A stretch of DNA of 64,000 bases from Streptomyces umbrinus (GTDB lineage: Bacteria; Actinomycetota; Actinomycetes; Streptomycetales; Streptomycetaceae). The translations under genes and the position numbers were made by a program. The notes beneath the pieces are model-generated. The model saw only the letters and a list, made by a program, of their open reading frames with translations, was not told where the DNA came from and did no database searches. Each line of letters starts with the position of its first letter. Position 1 is the first letter of the stretch. Location of the stretch: NCBI RefSeq assembly GCF_030817415.1, contig NZ_JAUSZI010000002.1:2666001-2730000 (forward strand), written 5' to 3'. Positions 24,685 through 32,703 of this stretch are shown one piece after another.

Positions 24685-24869
24685 TCCAACTCCCTCCAAG
24701 GCGAGGGGACTTGTTCGTTGACCGAGCTGATGAGCGCGTTCAGGTCGATGCGTACGAGATCGACGTCCGCGATCCGCAGCGTGAGGTCGCCGGTGATGAC
24801 GACCCCGCCCGCGAGCAGCCGGTCGAGCAGGTCGACGAGAGCGATCTCCCGGCGTTCCACGACGGTCAC
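24681..24869 (-). CDS. gvpS: Gas vesicle protein GvpS (GvpA-like)
   Basis: 62 residues. VDLLDRLLAGGVVITGDLTLRIADVDLVRIDLNALISSV is the GvpA/J fold reduced to its core (helix-strand-strand-helix). Its position between gvpL and gvpK is that of gvpS in Streptomyces clusters. GTG start with GGGGAGGAC just before and a GTGA overlap with the gvpL stop; the longer open frame upstream belongs to no family. Likely a minor shell or nucleation component. Confidence 0.9.
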   Translation of the reverse strand: MTVVERREIALVDLLDRLLAGGVVITGDLTLRIADVDLVRIDLNALISSVNEQVPSPWRELE

Positions 24870-25666
24870 GAGTCCTCCCCGCTGAACGAGTAGGCCGCCC
24901 ACGGCCCGGTGAGTTCGACCCGCAGGCCGGGAGAGTCGTCCTTCGTGCGGTCCACCAGTTCCACGAACGCCTCGGATTCCGAACGCGGCACCAGATAGGC
25001 GGCGTTGAGTACGTTCCGGCCGGACGCGCGGGAGAGCGCCGCGTTCTGCGGCGCGTGGATCCGGGTGTCCTCCGCGTACCCGGAAAGGGTTTCGTGCAGG
25101 CGGCGCGAGAATTCCTCGGCCTGTTCCCATTTCTCCTCGTGTGCCCTGCGCTGACCGCGCCGCTGCCGTAGATAGTCGCGCCCCGAAACGGGTTTGACGG
25201 GAGAGGGCGCCGGCCGGGAATCCGGATTCTCAGCGGATTCCCGGCCCTCGGAAACTTCCGGGGATTCCGGGGATTCCGCGTAGACCTTCACTCCCCATTC
25301 GACGCGCCCGTCGAGCCGGTCGAGCGTCCGCAGGAAGGTCTCCTCGCGCTGTTCCATCATCATGCGGACGCCGCTGTCGTCCCGGAACACCGTGGCGAGC
25401 CGGAGCGGCAGCGGCGAGGTGACGACGGTGAGCGCGTCGATCACGTTCTGGTGCGCCCGCGCTGTGGCACTGAGCCAGTCCAGGTCCTCCAGATGGGCCC
25501 GCAGCGGCCCCTCGGCGAAGTCCTCCTCCGGCACATGACCCACCACGGCGACCAGGCCGTGGTGGGTCAACTGCTTGGGCGGAACACCCGCGACGCCCGT
25601 CAGCTGGGCCGACAGCGGCGTGCCGAAGGGGCGGCAGACGGCGTAGACGTAGCGCAGACCACTCAT
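24866..25666 (-). CDS. gvpL: Gas vesicle protein GvpL (GvpF/L family)
   Basis: 266 residues. N-terminal LRYVYAVC and DWLSATARAHQNVIDALTVVTSPLPLRLATVFRDD, central REETFLRTLDRLDGRVEWGVKVYA, then GRDYLRQRR...EEFSRRLHETLSGYAEDTRIHAPQN: the two-domain GvpF/L fold. These proteins bind GvpA and help nucleate the shell. Longer than its paralogue GvpF through a Ser/Glu/Pro insert at about 128-155. ATG overlapping the gvpJ stop (ATGA). Confidence 0.92.
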   Translation of the reverse strand: MSGLRYVYAVCRPFGTPLSAQLTGVAGVPPKQLTHHGLVAVVGHVPEEDFAEGPLRAHLEDLDWLSATARAHQNVIDALTVVTSPLPLRLATVFRDDSGVRMMMEQREETFLRTLDRLDGRVEWGVKVYAESPESPEVSEGRESAENPDSRPAPSPVKPVSGRDYLRQRRGQRRAHEEKWEQAEEFSRRLHETLSGYAEDTRIHAPQNAALSRASGRNVLNAAYLVPRSESEAFVELVDRTKDDSPGLRVELTGPWAAYSFSGEDS

Positions 25667-26025
25667 CCCTGGGCTTCCTCCTCCGCGGGTTCGCGCTCGC
25701 GCGCGGGGGCGACCTCACGACCGTGTTCCAGTTCGGCGACGTGCGCGCGCAGCTCGGCGTTCTCCCGCGAGAGTTCGCTGCGGCGCGCGCGTGAGGACAG
25801 CTCCGGGTCGGACTCCCACCAGTCGATGCCCATCTCCTTCGCCTTGTCGACGGACGCGACGATGAGCCTCAGTTTGATGGTGAGCAGCTCGATGTCGAGG
25901 AGGTTGATGCGGATGTCGCCCGCGATCACGATGCCCTTGTCGAGTACCCGTTCGAGGATGTCGGCGAGGTTGGCGCTGCTGCCGTGCTGGCCGTATGGGT
26001 CGGGGAAGCGCTGGGCCGTGCTCAT
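25663..26025 (-). CDS. gvpJ: Gas vesicle protein GvpJ (GvpA/J family)
   Basis: 120 residues. GvpA-type core NLADILERVLDKGIVIAGDIRINLLDIELLTIKLRLIVASVDKAKEMGIDWW (19-70), followed by a charged helix (SELSRENAELRAHVAELEHG, coiled-coil-like) and an acidic end. GvpJ is thought to shape the conical vesicle tips. ATG overlaps the gvpZ stop (ATGA). Named by position and the WW after the core. Confidence 0.88.
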   Translation of the reverse strand: MSTAQRFPDPYGQHGSSANLADILERVLDKGIVIAGDIRINLLDIELLTIKLRLIVASVDKAKEMGIDWWESDPELSSRARRSELSRENAELRAHVAELEHGREVAPAREREPAEEEAQG

Positions 26026-27095
26026 CGGCGGCTCCGGGGCTCGGCGGCCTCGGCCTCAGCTTCGTCCGCTTCCTCCTCGGGCACGTCCTCGTCCTCGGCG
26101 TACACGTCGTTCTCGTCGTCGTACGGCGCCTCGTCCTCCTCCTCGTACTCGCCCTCCGGGGCCTCCTCGTCCTCGGGAATCTCCTCTTCCTCGGGGACTT
26201 CGTCGGACGCCTCGGTGTCCTCGGCCTCTTCCTCCGCGAGCGCGTCCTCGTGGGTGACGACCACTTCGCCGTCGCGGATTTCACCGCGCCAGCTGTCGCT
26301 CGCTTCGCCCTTGAGCGTGATGAAGCGGGCGAAGTTCTTGAGGTCGAGACGCACCCTGCGGCCCTGGGCGCGCCAGATGTTGCCGGTCTTCTCGAACAGG
26401 CCCTTGGGGTAGTACTCGACGATCACCAGGACCCGGGTGAGGTTCTCGGCGAGGGAGTGGAAGGAGACGACACCCTTCGTCGTGCCCTTGGCACCCTCGG
26501 ACGTCCAGGAGATGCGGTCGTCGGGCACCTGGTCGGTGGTCTTCGCCTTCCAGCTCCGGTTGGACCAGAAGATCTTCATCTGCCAGTCCGAGGTGGTGTC
26601 GTCGCCGCGGTTCGCGCTCTTGACGCCCTTCGCGAAGGTGCTGAAGTCCTGGAACTGGGTCCACTGGTCGTAGGCCGTACGCAGCGGCACGCCGACGTCG
26701 ACGTACTCGAGGATGACCGTGGGCTTCTTGCCCGCGCCGCCCTTGCGCTTGCCCTTGCCGCCGGTCAGGTTCTTGAACGCGCCGACGACGCTGTCCTTGG
26801 CCCGGCCCGCGCCGAGTTCCACGGCGGACCTCAGCGGCCCCTTGCCCTCGGCCAGCTTGCGGCCACCGTCGAGGGCGAGCTTGGCGAAGCCCGGACTGTT
26901 GCCCTCGGCGATGTCCGTGAGCTTGCTGGTCGTCTCGCCGAGCTTGTGACCGACGCCGACCAGCAGCCGCTGGGCCTGGACGCCCAGATACGCCTGGACC
27001 TCCACCTTGAGCCGGTCGGCCGCCGCGCTCTGGGCGACGGACGTGAGCGGGTTGTCCTTCGCGTGCTTGGTCGCGGATCCGAGGGTGTCAGTCAT
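26022..27095 (-). CDS. gvpZ: Gas vesicle cluster SRPBCC protein GvpZ with acidic tail
   Basis: 357 residues. A helical lead (1-125) ends in the basic patch GGKGKRKGGAGKKP; then an SRPBCC (START-like) domain at about 128-275 (VILEYVDVGVPLRTAYDQWTQFQDFSTFAKGV...IVEYYPKGLFEK); then a highly acidic tail of about 75 residues (DEVPEEEEIPEDEEAPEGEYE). Position between gvpY and gvpJ fits gvpZ. Its role is not established. ATG at 27095 overlaps the gvpY end by eight nt; a longer frame running back through gvpY in another frame was rejected. The tail charge is opposite to that of GvpY. Confidence 0.9.
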   Translation of the reverse strand: MTDTLGSATKHAKDNPLTSVAQSAAADRLKVEVQAYLGVQAQRLLVGVGHKLGETTSKLTDIAEGNSPGFAKLALDGGRKLAEGKGPLRSAVELGAGRAKDSVVGAFKNLTGGKGKRKGGAGKKPTVILEYVDVGVPLRTAYDQWTQFQDFSTFAKGVKSANRGDDTTSDWQMKIFWSNRSWKAKTTDQVPDDRISWTSEGAKGTTKGVVSFHSLAENLTRVLVIVEYYPKGLFEKTGNIWRAQGRRVRLDLKNFARFITLKGEASDSWRGEIRDGEVVVTHEDALAEEEAEDTEASDEVPEEEEIPEDEEAPEGEYEEEDEAPYDDENDVYAEDEDVPEEEADEAEAEAAEPRSRR

Positions 27096-27798
27096 TGTCT
27101 CCGCCTCCCCTGGACAGCCGGCCCCGCGAGGCGCTGCGCCCGGCGGTCTTCGCCGCGGCCGTCTTCTTCGCGGGAGCCTTCTTCGCGGCCCTGGCTGCCG
27201 TCTTCTTGGCCGGGGCCTCCTTGCGGGGGCTCCGCTTCTCGGCAGCCTTCTTGGCGGGCGCCTTCTTCGCGGACTTCTTGGCCGGGGCCCTCTTGCGCGG
27301 CCGTGGCCGTTCCTCCTCCTCGGCGCTCTCGACGTCTTCGGCGGACTCCCGCTCCACGACGTCGTCGTCCTCGGAGTCCGAGGCGTCCGGGTCGCGTTCG
27401 TCGTAGTCCTCGTACTCGTCTTCGGGCTCGTCCTCCCGGTCGTCGCGGGACCTGCCGCCGGCGCCGGGCACATCCGGAACCACGCCCGAGAGCTGGTCCC
27501 GTACCTGTGCGGTGCGTCCGTGCAGCCGGTCGGCGAGACCCTCGATCTGCCGCTCGACGAGCGCTCCGGACGCGGCCTTGCCCACGCCTCGCAGGTCCTC
27601 GCGCAGCTGGTCCCCGATCTCCTTGAACTGCGGGTTGTTCTGCAGCTGCCCGGACACCAGGTCCGCGAGCGCCCGCGGGCTCAGGTGCATCCGTTTGCCG
27701 GCCACCATCGTGCCGACCGCGAACGCCAGTTTCATCTTCTTGGTACGCCCGAGGACGTATCCGGCCCCTACCGCGAGGCCCAGTCCCAGTCGATTCAT
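27088..27798 (-). CDS. gvpY: Gas vesicle cluster protein GvpY with lysine-alanine tail
   Basis: 236 residues. N-terminal MNRLGLGLAVGAGYVLGRTKKMKLAFAVGTMVAGKRM is hydrophobic and conserved in the family; then a helical part (LVSGQLQNNPQFKEIGDQLREDLRG), an acidic stretch (about 125-165) and a C-terminal ~65 residues of PAKK/KKAPAKK repeats like histone H1 or Streptomyces HupS tails. GvpY function is unknown. ATG overlaps the gvpG stop (ATGA). Confidence 0.88.
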   Translation of the reverse strand: MNRLGLGLAVGAGYVLGRTKKMKLAFAVGTMVAGKRMHLSPRALADLVSGQLQNNPQFKEIGDQLREDLRGVGKAASGALVERQIEGLADRLHGRTAQVRDQLSGVVPDVPGAGGRSRDDREDEPEDEYEDYDERDPDASDSEDDDVVERESAEDVESAEEEERPRPRKRAPAKKSAKKAPAKKAAEKRSPRKEAPAKKTAARAAKKAPAKKTAAAKTAGRSASRGRLSRGGGDND

Positions 27799-28061
27799 CG
27801 TGTCGTCCCGTTGTTGCCTGTTCCGGTGCCCCTGGTCATGGCGACCTCCAGCCTGTCCAGGAGCTCGTCTTCCAGGCGGTCGAACTCCGCGTCGTCGATC
27901 TCGCCCGCCTCGAGCCGCTGCTCGAGGCGAGCCAGTTCGGCGCGGACCGCCGCCGGGTCGTAGTACTGGCGCTCCGCCTCCGCCACTACCTGTTGCATGG
28001 CCCAGAGGCTGCCGCGCACGGGGGCGAACGGCAGCATCAGGACCTCTCCGATCAGCCCCAT
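27795..28061 (-). CDS. gvpG: Gas vesicle protein GvpG
   Basis: 88 residues, normal length. MGLIGEVLMLPFAPVRGSLWAMQQVVAEAERQYYDPAAVR then LARLEQRLEAGEIDDAEFDRLEDELLDRLE: a hydrophobic start and a coiled-coil helix, as in GvpG. It works with GvpF/L in shell nucleation. 25 nt after the gvpF stop, the only real gap inside the Y-to-F part of the operon. Confidence 0.93.
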   Translation of the reverse strand: MGLIGEVLMLPFAPVRGSLWAMQQVVAEAERQYYDPAAVRAELARLEQRLEAGEIDDAEFDRLEDELLDRLEVAMTRGTGTGNNGTTR

Positions 28062-28086
28062 GTCCTCGACTCCTCTGTCTCAGGTC

Positions 28087-28836
28087 TCAGCGCTGCGTCT
28101 CGGCGGGCTCGGACGGCCCGGGTTCGACGAAGCTGTAGGGCGGCAGCGGCCCATGGAGCCGCACTTCGAGATGCGGCTGCGCCTTGCGGACCTCTTCGAC
28201 CGCTGCGATGAAGTCCTCGGCCGACGCGCGCTCCACGAGGAACGACAGGTTGGCCAGCCACCCGGTGGACTCCGGTCCGACGCTCACTGCGGCGGCGACC
28301 GGTTCCAGGGCGCGCTGGAGCTCGGCGGCGTCCTCCGCCTCGCGGTGCTGCACGGCGGCGACCACCACCTCGCCGAGCCGCAGCTTGTCGTCGTAACTGC
28401 CGCCGCCCGCGTTACGGTTGGCCTCGGTGAGCGCCCGGACCTCCGGGTTCTCGGACATCACCCGGTGCAGTACGGCCTCTTCGTCGTGCGTGGCCTTGAC
28501 GTTGTACTCGACCTTGCCCGACAGCGCCTCCAGGCGCTCCTTGAAGTGGTCGGCGCGCTCGGCGAGCACCCCGGCCACGGCCGCGTCGTCCGGTGAGACG
28601 CTGCCGAACCGCATGGGCAGCACCGCGGCGGCCGCGCCGGTCTCTGCCAGCACGTTCTGGTGGGCGAGCAGGTCCCTGCGCTTGGGCCGCAGCCCTTCGG
28701 GTGCGTCGCTGACGACCGCGGCGAGGTCGCCCTCCTTGATGATGCGCACCTGCCGTGCGGGCTCGCCGACGCCTTCCATGCCGTCCGGGAGCGAAGGATG
28801 CGAGCCGGACGTGATGCCGTAGACGTACGTACTCAC
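28087..28836 (-). CDS. gvpF: Gas vesicle protein GvpF
   Basis: 249 residues, GvpF/L family: STYVYGITSGSHPSLPDGMEGVG, AAVVSDAPEGLRPKRRDLLAHQNVL, VLPMRFGSV, LEALSGKVEYNVKATHDEE and LRLGEVVVAAVQHREAEDA, then NLSFLVERASAEDFIAAVEEV with PPYSFV near the end. GvpF touches GvpA and starts shell assembly. GTG start overlapping the gvpA stop (GTGA), with AAGGAGGAG just upstream inside gvpA. Confidence 0.94.
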   Translation of the reverse strand: MSTYVYGITSGSHPSLPDGMEGVGEPARQVRIIKEGDLAAVVSDAPEGLRPKRRDLLAHQNVLAETGAAAAVLPMRFGSVSPDDAAVAGVLAERADHFKERLEALSGKVEYNVKATHDEEAVLHRVMSENPEVRALTEANRNAGGGSYDDKLRLGEVVVAAVQHREAEDAAELQRALEPVAAAVSVGPESTGWLANLSFLVERASAEDFIAAVEEVRKAQPHLEVRLHGPLPPYSFVEPGPSEPAETQR

Positions 28837-29258
28837 TCCTGCTCCTCCTTCCGGCGTGCCGCGGTGGACTTGCGGGCGCGCGGCCTGGACTCGGTCTGGC
28901 CTTCCTCGCGGGCCTCCTTGAAGGCACCGGAGATGGTCTCGGCGGCGCCGGACAGCGCCCCCTTCGACTTGCCGCGCGCGCCGGACTCGGTGATCTCACC
29001 GACCAGGTCGGGGAGTCCGGGGCTGCGCTTGGGCCCGGCCTCCAGGTCGAGCCGGTTGCACGCCTCCGCGAAGCGCAGATAGGTGTCGACGCTGGCGATG
29101 ACGACACGTACGTCGATCTTCAGGATCTCGATGCCGACGAGTGAGACTCGGATGAATGCGTCGATGACGATCCCTCGGTCCAGGACGAGTTCCAGGACGT
29201 CGTAGAGGCCGCTGGTGCCGCCTCCGCCGCCACTCTGTTGTGCCGGGACAACGGTCAT
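28833..29258 (-). CDS. gvpA: Gas vesicle major structural protein GvpA, C-terminally extended
   Basis: 141 residues. The conserved GvpA core is at 17-75: LYDVLELVLDRGIVIDAFIRVSLVGIEILKIDVRVVIASVDTYLRFAEAC. Classical GvpA is about 70-75 residues; here a further ~65 residues, basic and Ala/Ser/Lys-rich (KSKGALSGAAETISGAFKEA, then TAARRKEEQE), follow. Such extension is usual in Streptomyces as far as I recall. GvpA forms the ribbed, gas-permeable shell. ATG with GGAGG ten nt upstream; 141 nt below gvpO, holding small repeats. Confidence 0.94.
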   Translation of the reverse strand: MTVVPAQQSGGGGGTSGLYDVLELVLDRGIVIDAFIRVSLVGIEILKIDVRVVIASVDTYLRFAEACNRLDLEAGPKRSPGLPDLVGEITESGARGKSKGALSGAAETISGAFKEAREEGQTESRPRARKSTAARRKEEQE

Positions 29259-29327
29259 GCCGACCGTGCCTCCTTGTCTGTTGTCGGGTGTGTGAGCGAA
29301 GCGGGAGAGGTTCCCGCCCGGAGGACT

Positions 29328-29340
29328 GGAGACGGTCTCC
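29328..29340. promoter_or_regulatory. Palindrome GGAGACGGTCTCC in the gvpO-gvpA gap
   Basis: GGAGAC-G-GTCTCC at 29328-29340, followed by two more partly alike units (CCGGAGACGGACCTCC and CTCCGAAGGACCGG). Within the 141-nt gap before gvpA; may be an internal operator or a transcript-processing stem that raises gvpA dose. Confidence 0.35.
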
Positions 29341-29399
29341 TCGCCCGAAGGACCGGAGACGGACCTCCTCCTCCGAAGGACCGGGGAAGGGGCCGTGGC

Positions 29400-29756
29400 C
29401 TACCGCCCGCCGGGCCTGTTGGAGTCGGACCTCCCGCGTTCGTAGCGGCGGACACGCCGATAGCCGGTGAGCTCGCCCTGGAGGTCGCAGGTCGCCTCGT
29501 AGCTCGCGAGCAGGCTCATCGTGTCGGGGACCCTGACCAGTTCCAGGACCTCGATCTGCAACGTCCAGCCGTCCTCTGTGCGTTCGAAGGACGACACGGA
29601 CTCGGCCACCATGCCGGTCAGCTCCGCGAGCTGGGTGCGCGCGTTGCGCAGCACCTCCATGGGGCTCGGCACGTCCTCGTCCGCCGCGTCTTTCTGCTTG
29701 CTCTTGGGTGAGTTCGATGAACTCTGTGAACCTGATGTGTTGGATGTGTTCGACAT
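29400..29756 (-). CDS. gvpO: Gas vesicle protein GvpO
   Basis: 118 residues. Ser/Asn/Lys-rich lead of 30 residues, then the GvpO domain: VPSPMEVLRNARTQLAELTGMVAESVSSFERTEDGWTLQIEVLELVRVPDT, LASYEATCDLQGELTGYRRVRRYERG. GvpO is the first gene of Streptomyces gas vesicle operons and in archaea affects gvp expression. ATG at 29756 chosen for GAGG five nt upstream; a GTG two codons earlier has none. No clear promoter motif in the 94 nt before it. Confidence 0.92.
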   Translation of the reverse strand: MSNTSNTSGSQSSSNSPKSKQKDAADEDVPSPMEVLRNARTQLAELTGMVAESVSSFERTEDGWTLQIEVLELVRVPDTMSLLASYEATCDLQGELTGYRRVRRYERGRSDSNRPGGR

Positions 29757-29850
29757 GGCCACCTCGGAATCCGAGTGGCCAGGCGGACGTTGGCCAAACC
29801 TCCAAGGATGCGTTCCACGACCGGTTGTTCGTCCCCGGCCGGTACGCGCC

Positions 29851-30780
29851 TCAGCCGCGCAGCGCGTTCAGCCGGCGCCGGGCAGGACCGAGCGCGCGCC
29901 CTCTGCGGAGCAGCCCCGCCCAGGGGTTGGAGCGGGCCTGCTCGACGGCGTCCGCGATGGTCCAGCGGCGGGGGCCGAGTCCGGAGTCGTCGAGCTGCTC
30001 CCAGGTGAGAGGTGTGGCGACCGGCGCGCCTGGCTTGGCCCGGACGGTGAAGGGGGCGACCGAGGTCTGGGCGTAGGCGTTGCGCTGGATGTCCAGGTAG
30101 AGGCGGTCGCCGCGGTCCTTCTTGCGGGCGGCCGTGGTGAGCCGCTCGGGGTGCGCCTCGGTGAGGGTGTCGGCGACTGCCCTGGCGAACTCTCGTACCT
30201 CGTCGAAGTCGTGCCGCCCGTCGAGCGGTACGACGACGTGCAGTCCACGCGAGCCGGTGGTCATCAGGGCGGACGGCAGCCGGATTTCGTCGAGCAGCTC
30301 GCCGAGCAGCCGGGCGGCCTCGCGCACCGGCTCGAAGTCGTCGCCCGAGGGGTCGAGGTCGAAGACCAGCCGATCGGGATGGTCGACCCGGCCGTCCTGC
30401 GAGACCCGGGACAGCCATCGGTGCAGGGTCAGACAGGCCTGGTCGGCGAGGTAGACGAGGGTCGCGGTGTCGTCGCACACGGGGTGGACGACGGTGCCGC
30501 CCTCCTTGGGCACCTCGATTCGCCTGATCCAGTCCGGGTCGTGGTCCTGGACGTTCTTCTGCATGAACCGGGGCCCACCGAGCCCGTCCGGGTACCGTTC
30601 CAGCATCAGCGGCCGTCCTCGCAGGTGCGGCAGCATGTACGGGGCGACCTCCTGGTAGTACGCGACCAGGTCGGCCTTCGTGTACTCCTTCGCCGACCCG
30701 TCGCCGGGGAACAGCACCTTGTCGGGCCGGTGGACCTCGACGGTCCGCCGCCCGGCCCGTACGGCCCGTGTGCCGGCCAT
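29851..30780 (-). CDS. LigD-type non-homologous DNA ligase, polymerase/primase domain only
   Basis: 309 residues, a stand-alone LigD polymerase domain (archaeo-eukaryotic primase fold). Seen: VEVHRPDKVLFPGDG, YTKADLVAYYQEVAPYMLPHLRGRPL, RLVFDLDPSGDDF (catalytic DxD), LMTTGSRGLHVVVPL and GDRLYLDIQRNAYAQTSVAPFTVRAKPGAPVATPL. It fills gaps at double-strand breaks with ribonucleotides, usually with Ku and a ligase domain; neither is in the window. ATG at 30780 with AAGGAGTGATC just upstream. Confidence 0.92.
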   Translation of the reverse strand: MAGTRAVRAGRRTVEVHRPDKVLFPGDGSAKEYTKADLVAYYQEVAPYMLPHLRGRPLMLERYPDGLGGPRFMQKNVQDHDPDWIRRIEVPKEGGTVVHPVCDDTATLVYLADQACLTLHRWLSRVSQDGRVDHPDRLVFDLDPSGDDFEPVREAARLLGELLDEIRLPSALMTTGSRGLHVVVPLDGRHDFDEVREFARAVADTLTEAHPERLTTAARKKDRGDRLYLDIQRNAYAQTSVAPFTVRAKPGAPVATPLTWEQLDDSGLGPRRWTIADAVEQARSNPWAGLLRRGRALGPARRRLNALRG

Positions 30781-30855
30781 GATCACTCCTTCCGGACGCC
30801 CGTGTCCCGTACGGACCGGGCGGGACGCGTCATCGCATGAACCGGGCGGCACGGG

Positions 30856-32703
30856 TCATCGCACGACCGCGTTCTCCACCAGCAGCTTCGCCGAGGCCGC
30901 GATCGACTCGGCGTCGATGCCGGCGGCGTGCAGCTGTTCCTCGGGCGAGGCCGAGCCGGGCATGGTGCGCACGGCGAGCCGGACCAGCCGGGGCGTGGGG
31001 CGTCCGTCGAGGAAGGCGTCGAGGACCGCGTCGCCGAGGCCGCCCTCCTCGTGGTGGTCCTCCACGGTCAGCAGGCAGCCGGTGTGCTCGGCGGCCTCGC
31101 GCAGGGCGCGACGGTCGACGGGCTTCACCGAGTACAGGTCGATGACCTGCACGGAGATGCCGTCGGCGGCCAGCGCGTCCGCGGCCTTCAGCGCCTCGTG
31201 CACGGTCGCTCCGGCGGCGACGACGGTGAGCCTGTCCTGCGGGGAGACCCGCAGCACCTTGCTGCCGCCGACCGGGAACTCCTCGTTCGGCCCGTACAGG
31301 ACCGGCATCTCGCCGCGCGAGGTGCGCAGATAGCGGACGCCCTCGCGGCCCGCCATCTCGGCGACGAGCTTGGCAGTCTGGTTGGCGTCGCACGGGTAGA
31401 GCACGGTCGAGCCGTGCACCGCCCGGAACATCGCCAGGTCCTCAAGACCCATCTGCGAGGGCCCGTCCTGCCCGATCGCGACCCCCGCGTGGGAGCCGAC
31501 GAGGTTGATCCCGGCCCCGCTGATGGACGCCATCCGGACGAAGTCGTGGGCACGCGTGAGGAAGGCCGCGAAGGTCGACACGTACGGCACCCAGCCGCGC
31601 GCGGCGAGCCCCACGGCGGCAGCGACCAGCTGCTGTTCGGCGATGTAGCACTCGAAGAACCGGTCGGGGTGCTCCTTCGCGAAGAACTCGGCGCGCGTCG
31701 AGTCGCTCACCTCGCCGTCGAGGGCGACGACGTCTCCGCGCGCGGTGCCGAGCGCGGCGAGCGCCTGCCCGTAGGCGTTGCGGGTGGCGACCTCGTCGCC
31801 GGTCTCGTAGCGCGGCAGTTCCAGGTGCCCGGCGCGTACGGCGTGGAGCATCCGGGCGGCGGGCGGCTGCCGGACCTCGATGCGCAGATCGCGCACCCCG
31901 CCGAGTTCCTCGATCGCCTCGTCGGCGTCGGGCAGTGGCTTGCCGTGCAGGCCCTCGCGGTCCTGGACGGACGCGACGCCCTTGCCCTTGAGGGTGCGGG
32001 CGATGATCGCGGTCGGCTGTCCGGCGGTGGAGACCGCCTCGCCGTATGCGCGGTCGATCGCGTCCACGTCGTGGCCGTCGACCTCGACGGTGTGCCAGCC
32101 GAAGGCCCGGAAGCGGCGGGCGTACGCGTCGAGGTCGTGGCCGTGCCGGGTCGGGCCGCGCTGGCCGAGCCGGTTGACGTCCACGATCGCGACGAGGTTG
32201 TCGAGGTGCTCGTATCCGGCGTGCTCGGCCGCCTCCCACACGGAGCCCTCGGCCATCTCGCTGTCGCCGCACAGCACCCACACCCGGTAGCCGACCCGGT
32301 CGAGCCGCTTGCCGGACAGCGCGATGCCCACGCCGACGGGCAGGCCCTGCCCGAGCGATCCGGTGGCCGTCTCGACCCACGGCAGCCGGCGCGGTGTCGG
32401 GTGCCCTTCGAGGCGGCTGCCGAGCCTGCGGAACGTCATCAGCTCGGTGTCGTTGATGGCCCCGGCCGCCTTGTACGCGGCGTACAGCAGTGGTGAGGCG
32501 TGTCCCTTGGACAGGATGAAGCGGTCGTTGCCGGGGTGGGCGGGGCGGTCGAAGTCGTAGCGCAGATGGTGGGCGAACAGGACCGCCAGGAGGTCGGCGG
32601 CGGACATCGAGGAGGTGGGATGCCCGGATCCCGCCGCGGCGGCTGCCCGGACACTGTCCACGCGCAACTGCTGCCCCAGTTCGGTGAGTTGACGGGTGTT
32701 CAT
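30856..32703 (-). CDS. Transketolase
   Basis: 615 residues. Thiamine diphosphate binding: GHASPLLYAAYKAAG, CGDSEMAEGSVWEAAEHAGYEHLDNLVAIVDVNRLGQ (GDS...N motif, 150-187); pyrimidine domain with FFECYIAEQQLVAAAVGLAARGW (catalytic Glu) and GSHAGVAIGQDGPSQMGLEDLAMFR; C-terminal domain from VLRVSPQDRLTVV. Slightly shorter than the ~700-residue housekeeping TktA and more like the actinobacterial single-chain form built from two archaeal-type halves. Pentose phosphate pathway, cytoplasm. Overlaps the oxidoreductase stop by ATGA. Confidence 0.93.
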   Translation of the reverse strand: MNTRQLTELGQQLRVDSVRAAAAAGSGHPTSSMSAADLLAVLFAHHLRYDFDRPAHPGNDRFILSKGHASPLLYAAYKAAGAINDTELMTFRRLGSRLEGHPTPRRLPWVETATGSLGQGLPVGVGIALSGKRLDRVGYRVWVLCGDSEMAEGSVWEAAEHAGYEHLDNLVAIVDVNRLGQRGPTRHGHDLDAYARRFRAFGWHTVEVDGHDVDAIDRAYGEAVSTAGQPTAIIARTLKGKGVASVQDREGLHGKPLPDADEAIEELGGVRDLRIEVRQPPAARMLHAVRAGHLELPRYETGDEVATRNAYGQALAALGTARGDVVALDGEVSDSTRAEFFAKEHPDRFFECYIAEQQLVAAAVGLAARGWVPYVSTFAAFLTRAHDFVRMASISGAGINLVGSHAGVAIGQDGPSQMGLEDLAMFRAVHGSTVLYPCDANQTAKLVAEMAGREGVRYLRTSRGEMPVLYGPNEEFPVGGSKVLRVSPQDRLTVVAAGATVHEALKAADALAADGISVQVIDLYSVKPVDRRALREAAEHTGCLLTVEDHHEEGGLGDAVLDAFLDGRPTPRLVRLAVRTMPGSASPEEQLHAAGIDAESIAASAKLLVENAVVR

